NCBI GenBank assembly: GCA_034231615.1
Contig: CM067310.1
Location: 79,501-143,500 of the forward strand
Direction of reading: 5' to 3'
DNA from: Meghimatium bilineatum
Lineage: Eukaryota > Mollusca > Gastropoda > Stylommatophora > Philomycidae
DNA length: 64,000 bases
Part shown: in pieces, positions 1 to 10,528 of the stretch
Layout of the letters: every line of letters starts with the position of its first letter
Numbering within the stretch: the stretch's first letter is position 1
Translations under genes and position numbers: made by a program
Notes under the pieces: generated by a model
What the model was told of the DNA's origin: nothing
Databases searched by the model: none
The model's input: only the letters and a program-made list of their open reading frames with translations

Positions 1-149
1 TTTATTCAGCTACAACAACTGTTATCATGAGTGTCACAGACGAGAATGATAATTTGCCAGTCTTTAAGAAAAATGAATATGTCATCGATAATAAGGTCGT
101 TGAGGAAGATTCTTCTGTGACGAAGGATAATCCAATGGAACTTCTCATA
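1..149 (+). CDS. CadN: DN-cadherin exon 1 of window (EC linker and start of next EC)
   Basis: The exon is cut by the window edge; codons begin at base 3. It reads YSATTTVIMSVTDENDNLPVF, the calcium-binding linker that closes one EC repeat, then the first strand of the next one with the conserved acidic pair VVEEDSS. It ends at a consensus donor (gtaagt at 150) in phase 0, matching exon 2. The 5' end of this exon lies outside the window. Confidence 0.9.
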
Positions 150-333
150 GTAAGTTTTTGTGTGTGTGAGCTTGTTTGTTTGTTCCAAGAGTTTTTATTG
201 GAAAGTGATTGTTATTATTAGAGGTTGATTGTTATTATTAGAAGTTGATTGTTATTATTAGAAGTTGATTTTTGTTATTAGAAATTGATCCATCTATATA
301 TATATTTATTGTCATGTCCACTTGTATCGTTAA
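150..333 (+). repeat. Intron start with 20-bp tandem repeat
   Basis: After the donor, about four copies of a 20-bp unit (GATTGTTATTATTAGARGTT) fill 207-289. A short AT tract and a TTAA tetranucleotide follow at 330-333; that tetranucleotide is the left target duplication of the piggyBac-type element. Confidence 0.75.
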
Positions 334-1029
334 CCTTAAGCACCCTATGTTTACAATTACGTAACTTCTCTCTCGCCTCTAACTGCTGCGGAATTAGTTT
401 TTGGTAATGTTACGCACTTGTTGGTGGCTGTTTTGAAATCGCGATCACTTTTTTGTTGTTACAGATATTTAAATAATATTTCCACATATAAATAAAGAAT
501 TAAATTCTGCATATATTGGTGTAAGTTTTGTTTGTGTGTGTGTGATAAAGACAGATAAAGACATATCTATATCTAGACCTATTGTATTTTTGGTCACTCC
601 ATATCTGTTGAATATTATATATATTTTACATAATGAAAACCTTGTGGAACCTCATGGTCTATTTTATTTAATCTATTTGAAGAACTTACCTCTCAAGATT
701 TCTACTTTTCAATCAGAATAAATTATTATTTAACTGAATATAAGATGAAATAAAAGTATATAAAACTTGATTCACTGTCATATCGCATCACCTCTATGCG
801 GATGGCTATAGATTGTCCGGAATTCATAATCACATGACATCTGATGCCATTTTAATAACAGAAATAGGAAGCTAAAAAAATATCTACTGAGAGTTGCCAT
901 AACATTATCTAAAAAAAATTACAAATCTGGCTTTTAAAAAAAATCATGTTCCACTCATTTGGCTACAGATTTCTCCTTCAGGATTAGAAAATTTGGGCTA
1001 AAATTTTTACTCCCGTAGGATGCTAAAGG
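334..1029. mobile_element. Non-autonomous piggyBac-type element, 696 bp
   Basis: The segment is flanked by TTAA on both sides (330-333 and 1030-1033). Its ends are inverted repeats: the left end reads CCTTAAGCACCCTA and the right end, on the other strand, CCTTTAGCATCCTA. TTAA duplication with CCTT termini is the signature of piggyBac-superfamily transposons. No transposase is visible, so this is a MITE-like copy. Internal sequence near 434-545 matches 11985-12110 of the second copy in intron 4. Confidence 0.8.
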
Positions 1030-1059
1030 TTAAACCTTTAATAATGGTAATGTGGGGGG

Positions 1060-1545
1060 GGGGGGCATTGGAGTTGTCTGACTTTGCCCATTTGGATAGC
1101 ATTGGCCATGGTCAGCCAACATCTCTTTATTGTTTCTTTGATTGCCTCCACCCATCTAGTTCCTAGTTCTTGGTCTTCCTGGTACCTATAGCCAAATCTT
1201 CTGCTGTTATAAGCCCGAAGGGCTAGTTGCGTTGGTTCCATTCTCATGATGTGGCCAAATCACCTAGTTTGCTGTATTTCTATGTAGGCTTGGCTTGAAA
1301 TAGTCTTTATTTCTTTCCTGATTTCTTCATTGGTCTCTTCTTGTAACATTTATAGCTTTCCTCAAAAATCTCATTTCACATACTGCGATCTTTTCACTGC
1401 TGTCTCTGTCAAGAGCCATGTTTGACATTAGTAACTCGAAGTTGGTATAAAAATACTGTTTATCAATTGCTATTTTACAGCCATGCAGATTGATAGGGTG
1501 TTTGAGTATTAGTGACAGATGGTAAGTCACAGCTTTGGATATCTG
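1060..1545 (-). mobile_element. LINE family D remnant (C-terminal part)
   Basis: On the minus strand the phrase MRMEPTQLALRAYNSRRFGY followed by a RWVEAIKETIKR-like stretch matches the copies at 3386-4174 and 30730-30990 (MRMNPNQTPIRAYNKR, MRMNHNQ). These are C-terminal tails of a non-LTR retrotransposon polyprotein. Upstream sequence on the minus strand (to about 1545) is decayed. A poly-G/C tract lies at its 3' side. Confidence 0.6.
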
Positions 1546-1700
1546 ACATCTTGTTTCGATAGTTGAAATGCCAGTTTCAATTTCACTGTAGGCAATTGTT
1601 TATATAGGCCATTCAGAAAGTGAAAGCAATGACAATCTGCAAAATTGAAATATTGCCTAGAAAAACACTATAATAACATGGTGGATTGATTGCTACATCC

Positions 1701-1803
1701 TGAATAGGATTGCTACCAATGTTTTATCCGGCTGTGTGGACAGTGAGGTACTGAATGGGATATGCTACCAACATTTTATCCGGCTGTGTGGACAGTGAGG
1801 TAC
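1701..1803. repeat. Tandem duplication, about 51 bp x 2
   Basis: Two adjacent near-identical units contain GCTACCAAYRTTTTATCCGG followed by CTGTGTGGACAGTGAGGTAC. They lie directly upstream of the Penelope-like sequence and may belong to its 5' side. Confidence 0.75.
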
Positions 1804-3385
1804 CTTTACCTTTCATTGCCATAACTCTTCTGTCCAATACATCATGCTTAAACAGTATTCCCTTCTCCAGCCTGATCCTGACACTTGTGCCGTTTTCCAC
1901 GACTTAATTCTGGTGGCCTATAAGTGCTGCAAAAATCTGAAGGACCTCTTGGTCCATAGCCACCTTAAGTCTTCTGTTCCTCACCATTTTAGCACTGTTC
2001 GTTGCTTATGTGGCTGTTGCTATACATGTCCTTATGTCATTCAGATGCGCTCCATTTCATTTCCCAAGGCCACTTTCTCCATCGATGAGGCCTTTACATG
2101 TGAATCCCGTAATGTTATTTATGTGATCATGCCATATTCACAGATTGCAGATCCCTACTGGAATCAATCCAGAGCAACATAAACGAAAGCCTTCTGCACA
2201 ACATCAGACATGAGCTAAGACAGATCCAAAAATCAACAGCTATTGCCCTTCAGTGGATACCATCACACTGTGGAATCATGGGAAATTAGAAAGTGGATGC
2301 TCTGTCAAAGGCAGGAAGCGAAATGGAGCAACACAGACACCCACTGTCTTACGAAGAAGCAAAAACAATAATCCACAACACATACACAGTAAAGTGGAAG
2401 AAACAAATGGAAGAGGAATACGAACATGATGCAATACATCTCCTCCAAAGGTATCAACAGACCACACTATTTCACCTTAGAACAGGCCACTGCAGACTGT
2501 TGGGCCACCTTTACCGATTAAGGATCTCATACACAGATGAATGTCCATGTGGATCCTTAACCCAGACCCCGGAACACATACTTCTGGACTGCCCAACATA
2601 CAAAGAGCAGAGACAGCAGACCTGGCCAGAGGATACAGACTTGAGGCAAAAGCTATGGGGCAACCGCTCTGACCTGGAGAAGACAGTGGACTTCGTCTTG
2701 ACAACAGGCCTGACGGTATAGCATGACCACAGATGCTGAACGTAGAAGAAGAAGAAGAATGTGATCATATTTAAACGCTGCGGCAAGCAGTACATTGAGG
2801 AAACCGGCTTAAGATTGAGCTACCGCTTTTGTAGCCATCTTCATGCCATCAAGCACAAACACCTACTCCTGTTGCCACACACTTCAACGGCGATGGCCAT
2901 CATGGTGCTCTTTATATTCAGGTCACTGCCATCAGATCTTGCTAGGCTTAAACTGGATAGATCTAGGTACACTCTAGAAAATTGTCTTATTTTTGAATTG
3001 GGTACCCTCAAGCCTTTTGGTCTCAATCCCGACCACTCTTTTGTCTAGTGCTGGGTTGGTGTGGTCTTTGTCTTTATTCATTTTGTTTCGTCATTTACGT
3101 CATCTTTTTGTGCATTTCGTTTCCACATATATTTATGTTTTTTATGCACTTCCTGTCCTTCGGGCTATTCACTTCCATATTTCCGTTGCATACGTTTGTT
3201 TGTTTTGATAATTTCCATTTTTGTCTTTTGATGTTGTGAGCTTATCTTGATAATTTTCAATATGTTCGGTGTATTGTAATTTGTATGTTTTCTTGTTTGC
3301 ACATCATTACCCACTAGTTTTAGTGATAGTCCGTCGTGTCTAAGTGAAACTGTTTTTAAAAACCTGTGTTTTACGCAAGTACACT
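1804..3385 (+). mobile_element. Penelope-like element (GIY-YIG), split by a LINE
   Basis: The coding part at about 1844-2130 (KDLLVHSHLKSSVPHHFS, then TFSIDEAFTCESRNVIYVI) and the part at 2769-3045 (CGKQYIEETGLRLSYRF with a downstream H..N.DGH region) together resemble the C-terminal region of Penelope-like elements, where a GIY-YIG endonuclease follows the reverse transcriptase. The RT is not present here. A LINE fragment at 2131-2758 separates the two parts, and the reading phase agrees on both sides. The tail (about 3226-3385) is shared with the second element at 37925-42650. Confidence 0.72.
2131..2758 (+). mobile_element. I-like LINE (family A), 5'-truncated RNase H end, with TSD
   Basis: The fragment encodes the end of an RNase H domain (AIFTDCRSLLESIQ, QWIPSHCGI) and the C-terminal CPCGSLTQTPEHILLDCP motif, then a (GAA)n tail at 2744-2758. 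One stop interrupts the frame after the HCGIMGN motif. The 10-bp sequence ATGTGATCAT occurs at 2121-2130 and again at 2759-2768, which is a target-site duplication. The copy is therefore a 5'-truncated insertion into the Penelope-like element. Confidence 0.88.
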
Positions 3386-4174
3386 TTATGTTTTCTATCC
3401 ACTGTTTTCTTGGTCTGCCTTTGGCTTTACAACCGGATATTCTTTTGTTATATGCTCTTATTGGTGTTTGGTTTGGGTTCATTCTCATAAGATGACGGAA
3501 CTATTTTACTTGCCGTCTTTCAATATGTTCATTAAATATTATTCTAATCTTTTCCTAATTTCTTATTTTATCTAGTTTATTAACCATTGCAGCTTTTCTA
3601 AGACACTTCATTTCACATGTAACGATATTCCTCTGCTGCGAAGCTGTTAAAGACCATTTTTGATATTGGTAGCAGAGTGTTGGTATAAAAATTGTAGATA
3701 TTATCTGTTTTTTTAAATTTCCATCTTGATCTTTGGGTGAAGAAGTAATGGTGAAAGTTGGTTGGTCAATGTGTTTTCTTTCTGGTACCTAATATCTATT
3801 TCTCTGTCTAGTCTTCCATTTTCTGAAAAAAATGCTACCTAAATATTTAAATTCTTTGACTTGTTTTACTTTGGTGTTATCTATTGTTATATCCATTGGT
3901 GTTGCAGACTTGCTAATTTCCATAACCTGTTTTTTTGTGCGTTAATTTTCATGTTGTACTTTTGACATGTTAATAGCAATGCATTGATGTAATTTGTGGA
4001 AATTTTCTTCTTTGTATCTTTGTATATTAGACTTAGATCATCAGCAAATAATAATAGTTTGTTGATTTCATTAAGTTCCTCATCAGGTTTATATGCAATG
4101 TCTTTCTCTTTATTGATGTGATCTTCTTTTATTATTCTGTCCATGTATATATTGAAAAGTAGAGGTGAAAGCAT
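3386..4174 (-). mobile_element. LINE family D, RT C-terminal half
   Basis: On the minus strand 4174-3887 encodes [14 protein letters not shown] followed by [11 protein letters not shown], the fingers/palm and FADD catalytic box of a reverse transcriptase. After decayed sequence, 3488-3390 encodes the C-terminal MRMNPNQTPIRAYNKR and GRPRKQWIENIK. Its 3' end abuts the Penelope-like tail and its 5' side abuts the (AT)n tract. The copy is defective. Confidence 0.75.
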
Positions 4175-4177
4175 GCA

Positions 4178-4354
<177 letters not shown>

Positions 4355-4604
4355 GTTCTATCATTAGGTGGTATCGATGTTGGCCACTTTTGACCACACA
4401 GCTATTTGGTGGTATCAATGTAGGCTACTTTTGACCAGTGATTTGACTGCACTGTTTAAATACAGCCAAAACTACCTGCAAGTCTGAATGTCACATGTCA
4501 AATAACAGTCAATAACTAAGTCAGTTCAGTTGTTTAATTTTTGTTTTTTTGTATGTCTAAGCAACTGCTAGTAAATACAACATTTTTTTCATCTCTCCCT
4601 CTAG

Positions 4605-4923
4605 GTCACCGCCACAGATGCAGACATTTCCCGTACCACAAATATGCGGTACAGACTTCTTGGAGAAGGAACAGAACCAGGCGACAAACAGCTTTTTACA
4701 ATCAATGAAAAAACTGGACAAGTTTTCCTTGTGGCAGCTTTGGACAGAGATGAGCCTAATGGAAAATCAGAATATATATTTACAGTGGAAGCGCTGGATG
4801 AAGATGAAGACCCACAGAAAGGATACACTAACATTAAGGTCAAACCTAAAGACATTAATGATAACAAGCCTATATTTGATGTCGACAGATTGACAGGAGA
4901 AGTATTTGAGCACTCGCCTCCAG
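4605..4923 (+). CDS. CadN: DN-cadherin exon 2 (most of one EC repeat)
   Basis: The acceptor is a pyrimidine tract ending in ctctag at 4604. The exon reads VTATDADISRTTNMRYRL (DxD calcium motif), TINEKTGQVFLVAALDRDEP (the strand E/LDRE-like motif) and KDINDNKPIF (linker), then starts the next repeat with VFEHSPPG. It enters in phase 0 and leaves in phase 1 at CAG|gtaaaa. The pattern is standard for calcium-binding EC repeats. Confidence 0.95.
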
Positions 4924-5199
4924 GTAAAAAAAGTTGTCTGTTTTTGTGTGTATTCTTTTTTCATATTTTTGTTTGCAGATGGTCATCATTGCTGTTAAAA
5001 GTCTATAAGAGTGCACCTCCAAGACAAGAGACCGAATATTGAAACGTCAGTCCATTGCAGCCAACCCTTGCTGTAGGGATAGCACTTGATGATGATACTA
5101 ATGACTGTTACTGTGATCTTGTTCAGTACCTGTTATTTTAGCATTATATTTTGATTTGAAGAAACTGAATTCTCTGTTCACACATATTGACATGTTATC

Positions 5200-5475
5200 T
5201 TCCTGTGTATTCCTGGGGCCTGAAAAGGAAGAAAATAATAGCAGCATTGTGACCTTCTGTGCATTCATAAGGCAACTAAGGAGGTGTGGTAGTGGAGTTG
5301 AATGTCCATCATGTCATTTGACCCAAAAGCCATGCTAATATAGGAAGTTTCAGGTCAGAAGGTGCATGTTATAGCAGCCAAGCTGTAAATGACAAGACAC
5401 TGTTGCTGTTATCTTGTTACTACATTCTGCTAACCAGCCAGAAATGTGAAAATGAATTCCAAAGAAGAATTGTAG
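5200..5475 (+). mobile_element. SINE-like repeat (GAA-tailed family), old copy
   Basis: The segment resembles the repeats at 48225-48495 and 55785-55998 in order and spacing: an ATAAGGYRAYTAAG-like block, a TGGAGTTGA-like block, a GCTGTAAAT block, a CATYCTGCTA.CCAGC block and a terminal GAAGAA. It has no coding capacity. The match is by eye and diverged, so the limits are approximate. Confidence 0.5.
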
Positions 5476-5520
5476 AGACTATGATGTTAGGCCCATATTT
5501 ATTGCACTAATGACATGTTA

Positions 5521-6787
5521 TCGGTAAAATTCTTTGTAATATGATGCTTGCAAGATTAAAGTCATCCTTCGATAAAAGAATTAGAGAAGAGCAGTCAGGC
5601 TTTAGACCTGAGGTTGTTCCTGCCTTGACCATATATTCACTCTTAGAACAATAATGGAAGAATGTCTAGAATTTAGATCTAATAAAATAATAAACTTCGT
5701 TGATTTTCAAAAAGCCTTCAACAGCATCCATCGACCATCGCTTTGGGAAATTAAAAAAAATATACGGATTCCAAAACAAATATATAAATGTGATAAAATC
5801 ATTCTATACCAACTCAAAATGCTGTGTTAGAACAGAAAAAGGCAATTCAGAATGGTTCTCTGTGATTACTGGTGTTAAACAAGGCTGCCCTATGTCACCA
5901 TTACTATTCAATATCGCATTTGACTGTGCTATGAGAAAAAGCACATCCAACACAAATTTAGGAATCAAATGGATAAATAAAAGAACATCAGAAGACCTGG
6001 ATTTTGCCAATGATCTTGCACTATTGAGTGAAAACCATCAAGATGCACAAACAAAAACTGATAGATTAAAACAAATTGCAGAACAAATAGGTCTCCAAAT
6101 CAATTCATCAAAAACAAAAATTATGGACTTCATCAATTCACCTAACGAAATTACTTTAAATGGACAACAACTTGAAAAAGTACACAAATTCTTCTATCTA
6201 GGAAGCAAATTAACACTCGACTGTGATGTCATGACAGAAATTACAACTCGCATTGCCCTAGCATCAAGTGCATTTAACAGACTGTCTAATATCTGGAAGT
6301 CAAAGTAAATCAGCACACGCACGAAAATGTGCTTATTTAATTCCTGTGTTATTCCGGTGCTATCATATGGATGTGAGAGCTGGAATAGCTCTTTATCTTC
6401 AGAAAAGAAATTACTGAGTTTCGAGAACAAATGTCTTCATAGGATAACTAACACCCATTGGAGTGAATTCAAATCGAATGATAAAATCAGAGAAGAGACA
6501 CATCAAAATTTCATCACAGATGTTATCAGAAAACGCTGTTGGTCCTACATCGGACACGTCCTACGCGCAGACACCAACAGAATACACCACCAATCTCTTG
6601 AATGGATACCTACAGGCAAAAGAGCAAGGGGTAGACCAAAAGAAACACTCAGAAGAACAATACTTAGAGAAAGTAAAACAACAAATATTCATACTATTCA
6701 AGAACTGCACAGAATAGCTTTGAACAGACAGAATTGGAGAGATCTGACCTCTGCCCTATGCATTAACTTCAGTGCAAAAGGAAAATG
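5521..6787 (+). mobile_element. LINE family G, 5'-truncated RT with perfect TSD
   Basis: Reading from the left, the copy encodes EQSGFRPEVVPALTIYSLR, then VDFQKAFNSIHR, TGVKQGCPMSPLLFNI, a decayed catalytic box (DLDFANDLALL instead of FADD) and the C-terminal SYGCESWN and YIGHVLRADTNR with GKRARGRPKETLRRT. Stops and a frame change break it. AATGACATGTTA occurs at 5509-5520 and 6788-6799, a perfect 12-bp duplication. The element ends at its own stop codon with essentially no 3' untranslated region. Its clade is uncertain, RTE-like at best. Confidence 0.85.
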
Positions 6788-6849
6788 AATGACATGTTAG
6801 TATTGATTTAACCATCATTTTTCCAGCCACATTTACCAGATTTAATTGG

Positions 6850-6985
6850 TACCTATTTCCTGCAACTAAGGCGACCTGAAACTATCTGCTAGAAAAAAAA
6901 CATTTGCAGTGAGCTGGAAATCTTGGTTAGGGTACCAGTGCACTAACCATGTCACAACTGTGGATGCCCCCCCCCCCCCCCCACC
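6850..6985 (-). mobile_element. Possible tRNA-derived SINE with poly-C flank
   Basis: On the minus strand the sequence ACATGGTTAGTGCACTGGTA resembles a tRNA-like A box and is followed about 20 bases on by a weak B-box-like CAAGATTTCC. A long C tract (6967-6983 on the plus strand) flanks it. Only one copy was recognised, so this is tentative. Confidence 0.4.
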
Positions 6986-7189
6986 TTTCTTCATTTTATT
7001 TTGACATATTTTTGTTTTCTGTACACATTTTCAGTGAGGCATCATATCCACCTGAGTATTTAAAGCAGTATTAACTTGGAAATCTTATATTTCTGTAGCA
7101 TCTGCAATGCTGTCCCATATACTTTTTTTACAGTCTTATGCTTGAAATGGAATGGGAGGGAAACATCGCTAGATGGATAGGATACAATT

Positions 7190-7290
7190 TGTCAGAGTGC
7201 ATCACCAAGGCAGTTAGTCATCAAATAGTCATCAAGCACTCCAGACAAGTCCATATGTGCTCTATTCTCATACTCAGCATGTGGTCCCCA
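7190..7290 (-). mobile_element. LINE family C 3'-end scrap
   Basis: The plus strand shows GTTAGTCATC.. and CACTCCAGACAAGTCCATA.GTGCTC, which recurs at 11066-11125 and 29515-29570. On the minus strand this is the C-terminal WTCPxC-type coding end of family C. Confidence 0.5.
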
Positions 7291-7369
7291 TCAAGGCTAC
7301 TACCATGAAGTGGTGGTGCGGCGTAGTTCAACCATCTTGAAAAATTCACCAATGTCATTATTTATGAAA

Positions 7370-7740
7370 AGAGCACTGCTTGCATCTTTATACATGGCTT
7401 CAATGACTTCTATGATGTTTGGGTCGAAGTTATATTGTCTCATTTTCTGGCACAGACCTTGTGGCCACAAATGATCAAATGATGAGACGGATACAGGCGC
7501 TTCGAATACAAGTGTTATATAAAGTTATATTGTCTCAGTATCTGCTACAGACCTTGGTGCCACAAATGATCAAATGCCTTTGTGAAATCAATGAAATTAT
7601 AATACAAAGCACATGGTGCAAGTATGTGATTTTCTATCAATAATTTTTTCTGTGGTAGATTTGTATTAACGGATACCAGCCTGTTCTTCTGATAACAATT
7701 CATCTGATTTAGCTTGTTTAAGAATGACCTTTAGCCTCAC
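7370..7740 (-). mobile_element. RT fragment of an unassigned LINE
   Basis: The minus strand encodes FIDFTKAFDHLWHQGL, the first catalytic-aspartate motif of LINE reverse transcriptases, within an otherwise decayed frame. An internal duplication repeats the block TATATTGTCTCA...CAGACCTTG(G)TG..CCACAAATGATCAAATG at about 7430-7480 and 7521-7578. Confidence 0.6.
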
Positions 7741-8503
7741 CTTGCTAGAATGGGTGACAAATATTTGTGTAATTCTTGCACAGTTTGAGGTTGCCTTTCT
7801 ATGGACTTACATTGCAGAGATGGCAATTCATGATGATGATGATGATGCTCTAAAATAAGATTGTGTTTACTTATGTTTGCTGAAGCCTGGTGTGCTTTTT
7901 CAGTAAGATATTTCTAGATTTGGCCTTTATATATGCCTTATACACAGCCTGCGAATGAGAAGATGCGCAGTGCGATATCCTGTATTTTTAATAAATCAGT
8001 TGTTTAGTCTTTTTAGTCTGAAAATGTCCTTTAGTCTGAAAATCTTTTAATCAAACATAGAGATTCCTCAGATATGCTTAAAGGCTAAAAAAAAAAAAGG
8101 TAGATAACAACATGTCTAGTAGAAAGTAATAGAAGCTCTGAAAGAGACTGAGAAGTCCTGAGGAATGACAGTAGCTTTGAGAAGGTTTGAAAGGACAAGT
8201 AGAAACTAGTTTTGAGCTTGAAAAAAACTCTTAGAGGAGCTGCTATAAAAAAAACTTCTAGGGTAGTCCTGAAAAAAAACCTGGTATCTTTGCTGACTTA
8301 CACTGTGTTCAGAACCAATATCTAGTTTGCATGAATGTGGATTGTGAGACATGTCTCACTAACCTCCTCTGCCAATTAATGATTTAGTCATCTGTAAAAT
8401 ATACTCAAGTATGCTCAATGAAATGCTCTATTCATATATGTTTGTACAGTGTTCTTTGTGAAGAGAAGAATGCAGTCAAGCCATATTATTTACTCCACTA
8501 CAG
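7741..8503 (+). other. Intron 2 end, no gene seen
   Basis: The stretch contains a short (GAT)n run at 7828-7848 and a purine-rich stretch (8090-8290) with several A runs. No open coding region or known repeat was recognised before the exon 3 acceptor. Confidence 0.6.
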
Positions 8504-8843
8504 GTTGGTTCTGTCCAGTTCGAGACCACTGTCCAGTAATTGCCGTAGTCATCACCAATGATTTTGACTTTATGGAAAATGCTTCAGTTGACTATGAGAT
8601 TGTGAGCAGTCCAAGCACAAATTCTCACAGTCCAACTACAAACTTCTTCAACATTGACCCAGAGGGCAGGATTTTCTCCCAGGTGGATCAACAGTATCTT
8701 GATCGAGAGACAAGACCGAAATTGGAGGTAGTGATTCGGGCTAAAGACCGCGGACCGAAGCCTCTGTCATCTACAGCAACTGTCACAATTATAATCAAAG
8801 ATATCAATGATAATGCTCCTGTTTTTACCCAAAAAGTTTACAA
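8504..8843 (+). CDS. CadN: DN-cadherin exon 3 (one EC repeat; start ambiguous)
   Basis: The exon encodes NDFDFMENASVDYEI (DxDxxxNA), FNIDPEGRIFSQVDQQYLDR, a LDRE-type motif, AKDRGPKP and KDINDNAPVF. It ends in phase 2 at the donor gtaagt (8844). Three AGs could be the acceptor: starts at 8504, 8519 or 8537 all complete the phase-1 codon left by exon 2. The 8504 start keeps the conserved glycine of EHSPPG and has the best CAG|G context, but adds an unusual WFCPVRDHCP stretch. The 8537 start gives a more compact loop. Confidence 0.88.
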
Positions 8844-8869
8844 GTAAGTTTCTGAGTTATGTCATATCT

Positions 8870-9058
8870 ATTTCATGTCCTTCTAATTGTTCATCCATAG
8901 AGCTCTTTATATTGTGATCTTTATGTCATATATATTTCTTGTCCTTCTGATTGTTCCTCTGTTCACCCTTAGAGCTTTATATTGTGATCTTTGTCTTTCT
9001 ATTTTTTTCCTTGTGATTGTTCATCTGTTCACCCAGAGAGTTTCATACTCTGATCTTG
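8870..9058. repeat. Tandem repeat, about 64-bp unit x 3
   Basis: Three degenerate units share CTTGTCCTTCTRATTGTTC, an AGAGCTTTATATTGTGATC-like block and a T-rich segment. The array directly follows exon 3 and ends at the family E repeat. Confidence 0.7.
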
Positions 9059-10400
9059 GGGTGCAAAGGGTCTTGCATTGCTCTCGTGCAAATTCAGGGT
9101 CAGCAGATAACCTAGATCCTAAAAGTACCTCCTTGTGGTGCACCCTGGAAACAAATACAGCTGCTCTTGATATATTCCTGGCTAACACTTTTTGGCTCGT
9201 ATCCATGGATGTTATGCTGTAGATGGAATGAGATTTGCCTGCAGAGACAGGAAATATCTCTGAAACCTCTACACCTTTACATCCAATATCACTGTCAGCA
9301 CACAGTGATTCAAGGCATCTGTGAATTTTGTCTTGACTGGTTTAAAAAGCAGAAATATTGGTGGAATGACCAACGTCAATGTCCCTAACATACAGCGATC
9401 TTATGAGTACACACCGAATCTGGAAAATGAAACACATGCTAGAGGATAGCGTAGTGTGAGAGTGAATCAATCCAGTGGAAATAAAAGCTACAATAGTCTA
9501 GAACGAGACTGGCGGAAGTGCTGTTCATGCTCGAGAACACATAGAAACCCTCATGTTCCATCATAATTGAACCCATGCAAAGTAGGAATCATGACTCAAG
9601 TATTGGATACACCAACTTGAACATGCACTCCTGGGTATGGACAAAGGTTTTGAATACAGATCCCCATTGCATACAGGGCAAGCATTAAACAAATGTCGGA
9701 GAGTGCATTATTCAATTGTCTGACCGAAGCAGTGTTGAGACTCAAACTCTGGACACTGCAGGCAACGTAGGGGGAGCACAAGTCTCTAACAACACTGCAA
9801 ACCAAGCCCAACTTGACTACAGTCTGTTGCCCAACACGGCTCATACAGAGAGAATTGGGTTCAGTATCCATGGGCCAACTGCGAAGCTCCTTTTCCGAGA
9901 TTTGTATTTTACCAATTTTGAGTAATATACGCAATGGCAAAGAGTCAAATTACAGACTGCGCCTGGCGATGATTTGGTAGGCCATCTCAAGGGGACGATG
10001 CGAGTGTGTGAGAAATGCACAGGTCAAATCTCAGAACACCAACGTGTTTGGCAATACAGCACCTCCTTTAGGAAGGTGTATCAACCCTGAGGCTCATTTG
10101 ACTCACCGTTACCCAGCACGGCTCATACAGAAGAAATTAAGGCTGGGTCCTAGTGACGCAAAGGGTGATAATGGAATGGTCTTTCTAAATGAGGAACAGC
10201 TCGCTGACTGCGAATTGCCTCGTCGAAGGAAAGGCAAACAATAGTTGACAGAAGAAAACTACCATCTCCCCTCGTAACATGTATCCCCTCTGAGTAGAAG
10301 GCTCCTCCAATAGGCATAGCACAAAGCCGAACATTGAAGTCTCCTGGGTATGAAAGAAAGATCGAAGATACCTCCGCATTGCACATATGAGATTGTGATT
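9058..10400 (+). mobile_element. Long non-coding interspersed repeat, family E (copy 1)
   Basis: The block from GGGTGCAAAGGGTC through CAGATAACCTAGATCCT and GTGGTGCACCCTGGAAAC recurs inverted at 47096-47480 and 55570-55770 and direct at 51770-51960. The remainder (9600-10400) has the same composition and includes short phrases repeated inside it (CCCARCACGGCTCATACAG at 9830 and 10110). No transposase, RT or RNA polymerase III box was recognised. The class is unknown; it may be non-autonomous. Element limits are not established. Confidence 0.6.
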
Positions 10401-10407
10401 GACATAT

Positions 10408-10528
10408 GAGATAGTGCATCATTCAGTTGTTGATTGTGTATAAGTTCAAGAATCAGTAACATATTACAGAGATAGTGCATCATTCAGTTGTTGATTGTGT
10501 AAAAGTTCAAGAATCAGAAACATATTAC
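10408..10528. repeat. Tandem duplication, 61 bp x 2
   Basis: Two near-identical units contain GATAGTGCATCATTCAGTTG, then TTGATTGTGTATAAGTTCAA. The second half resembles the unit of the 36-bp array at 15045-16258 in intron 5. Confidence 0.85.

Noticed and set aside
4931-5042. Continuation of the exon 2 frame past the donor
   Set aside because: The sequence after GTAAAA loses cadherin similarity at once, while phase and homology resume at exon 3.
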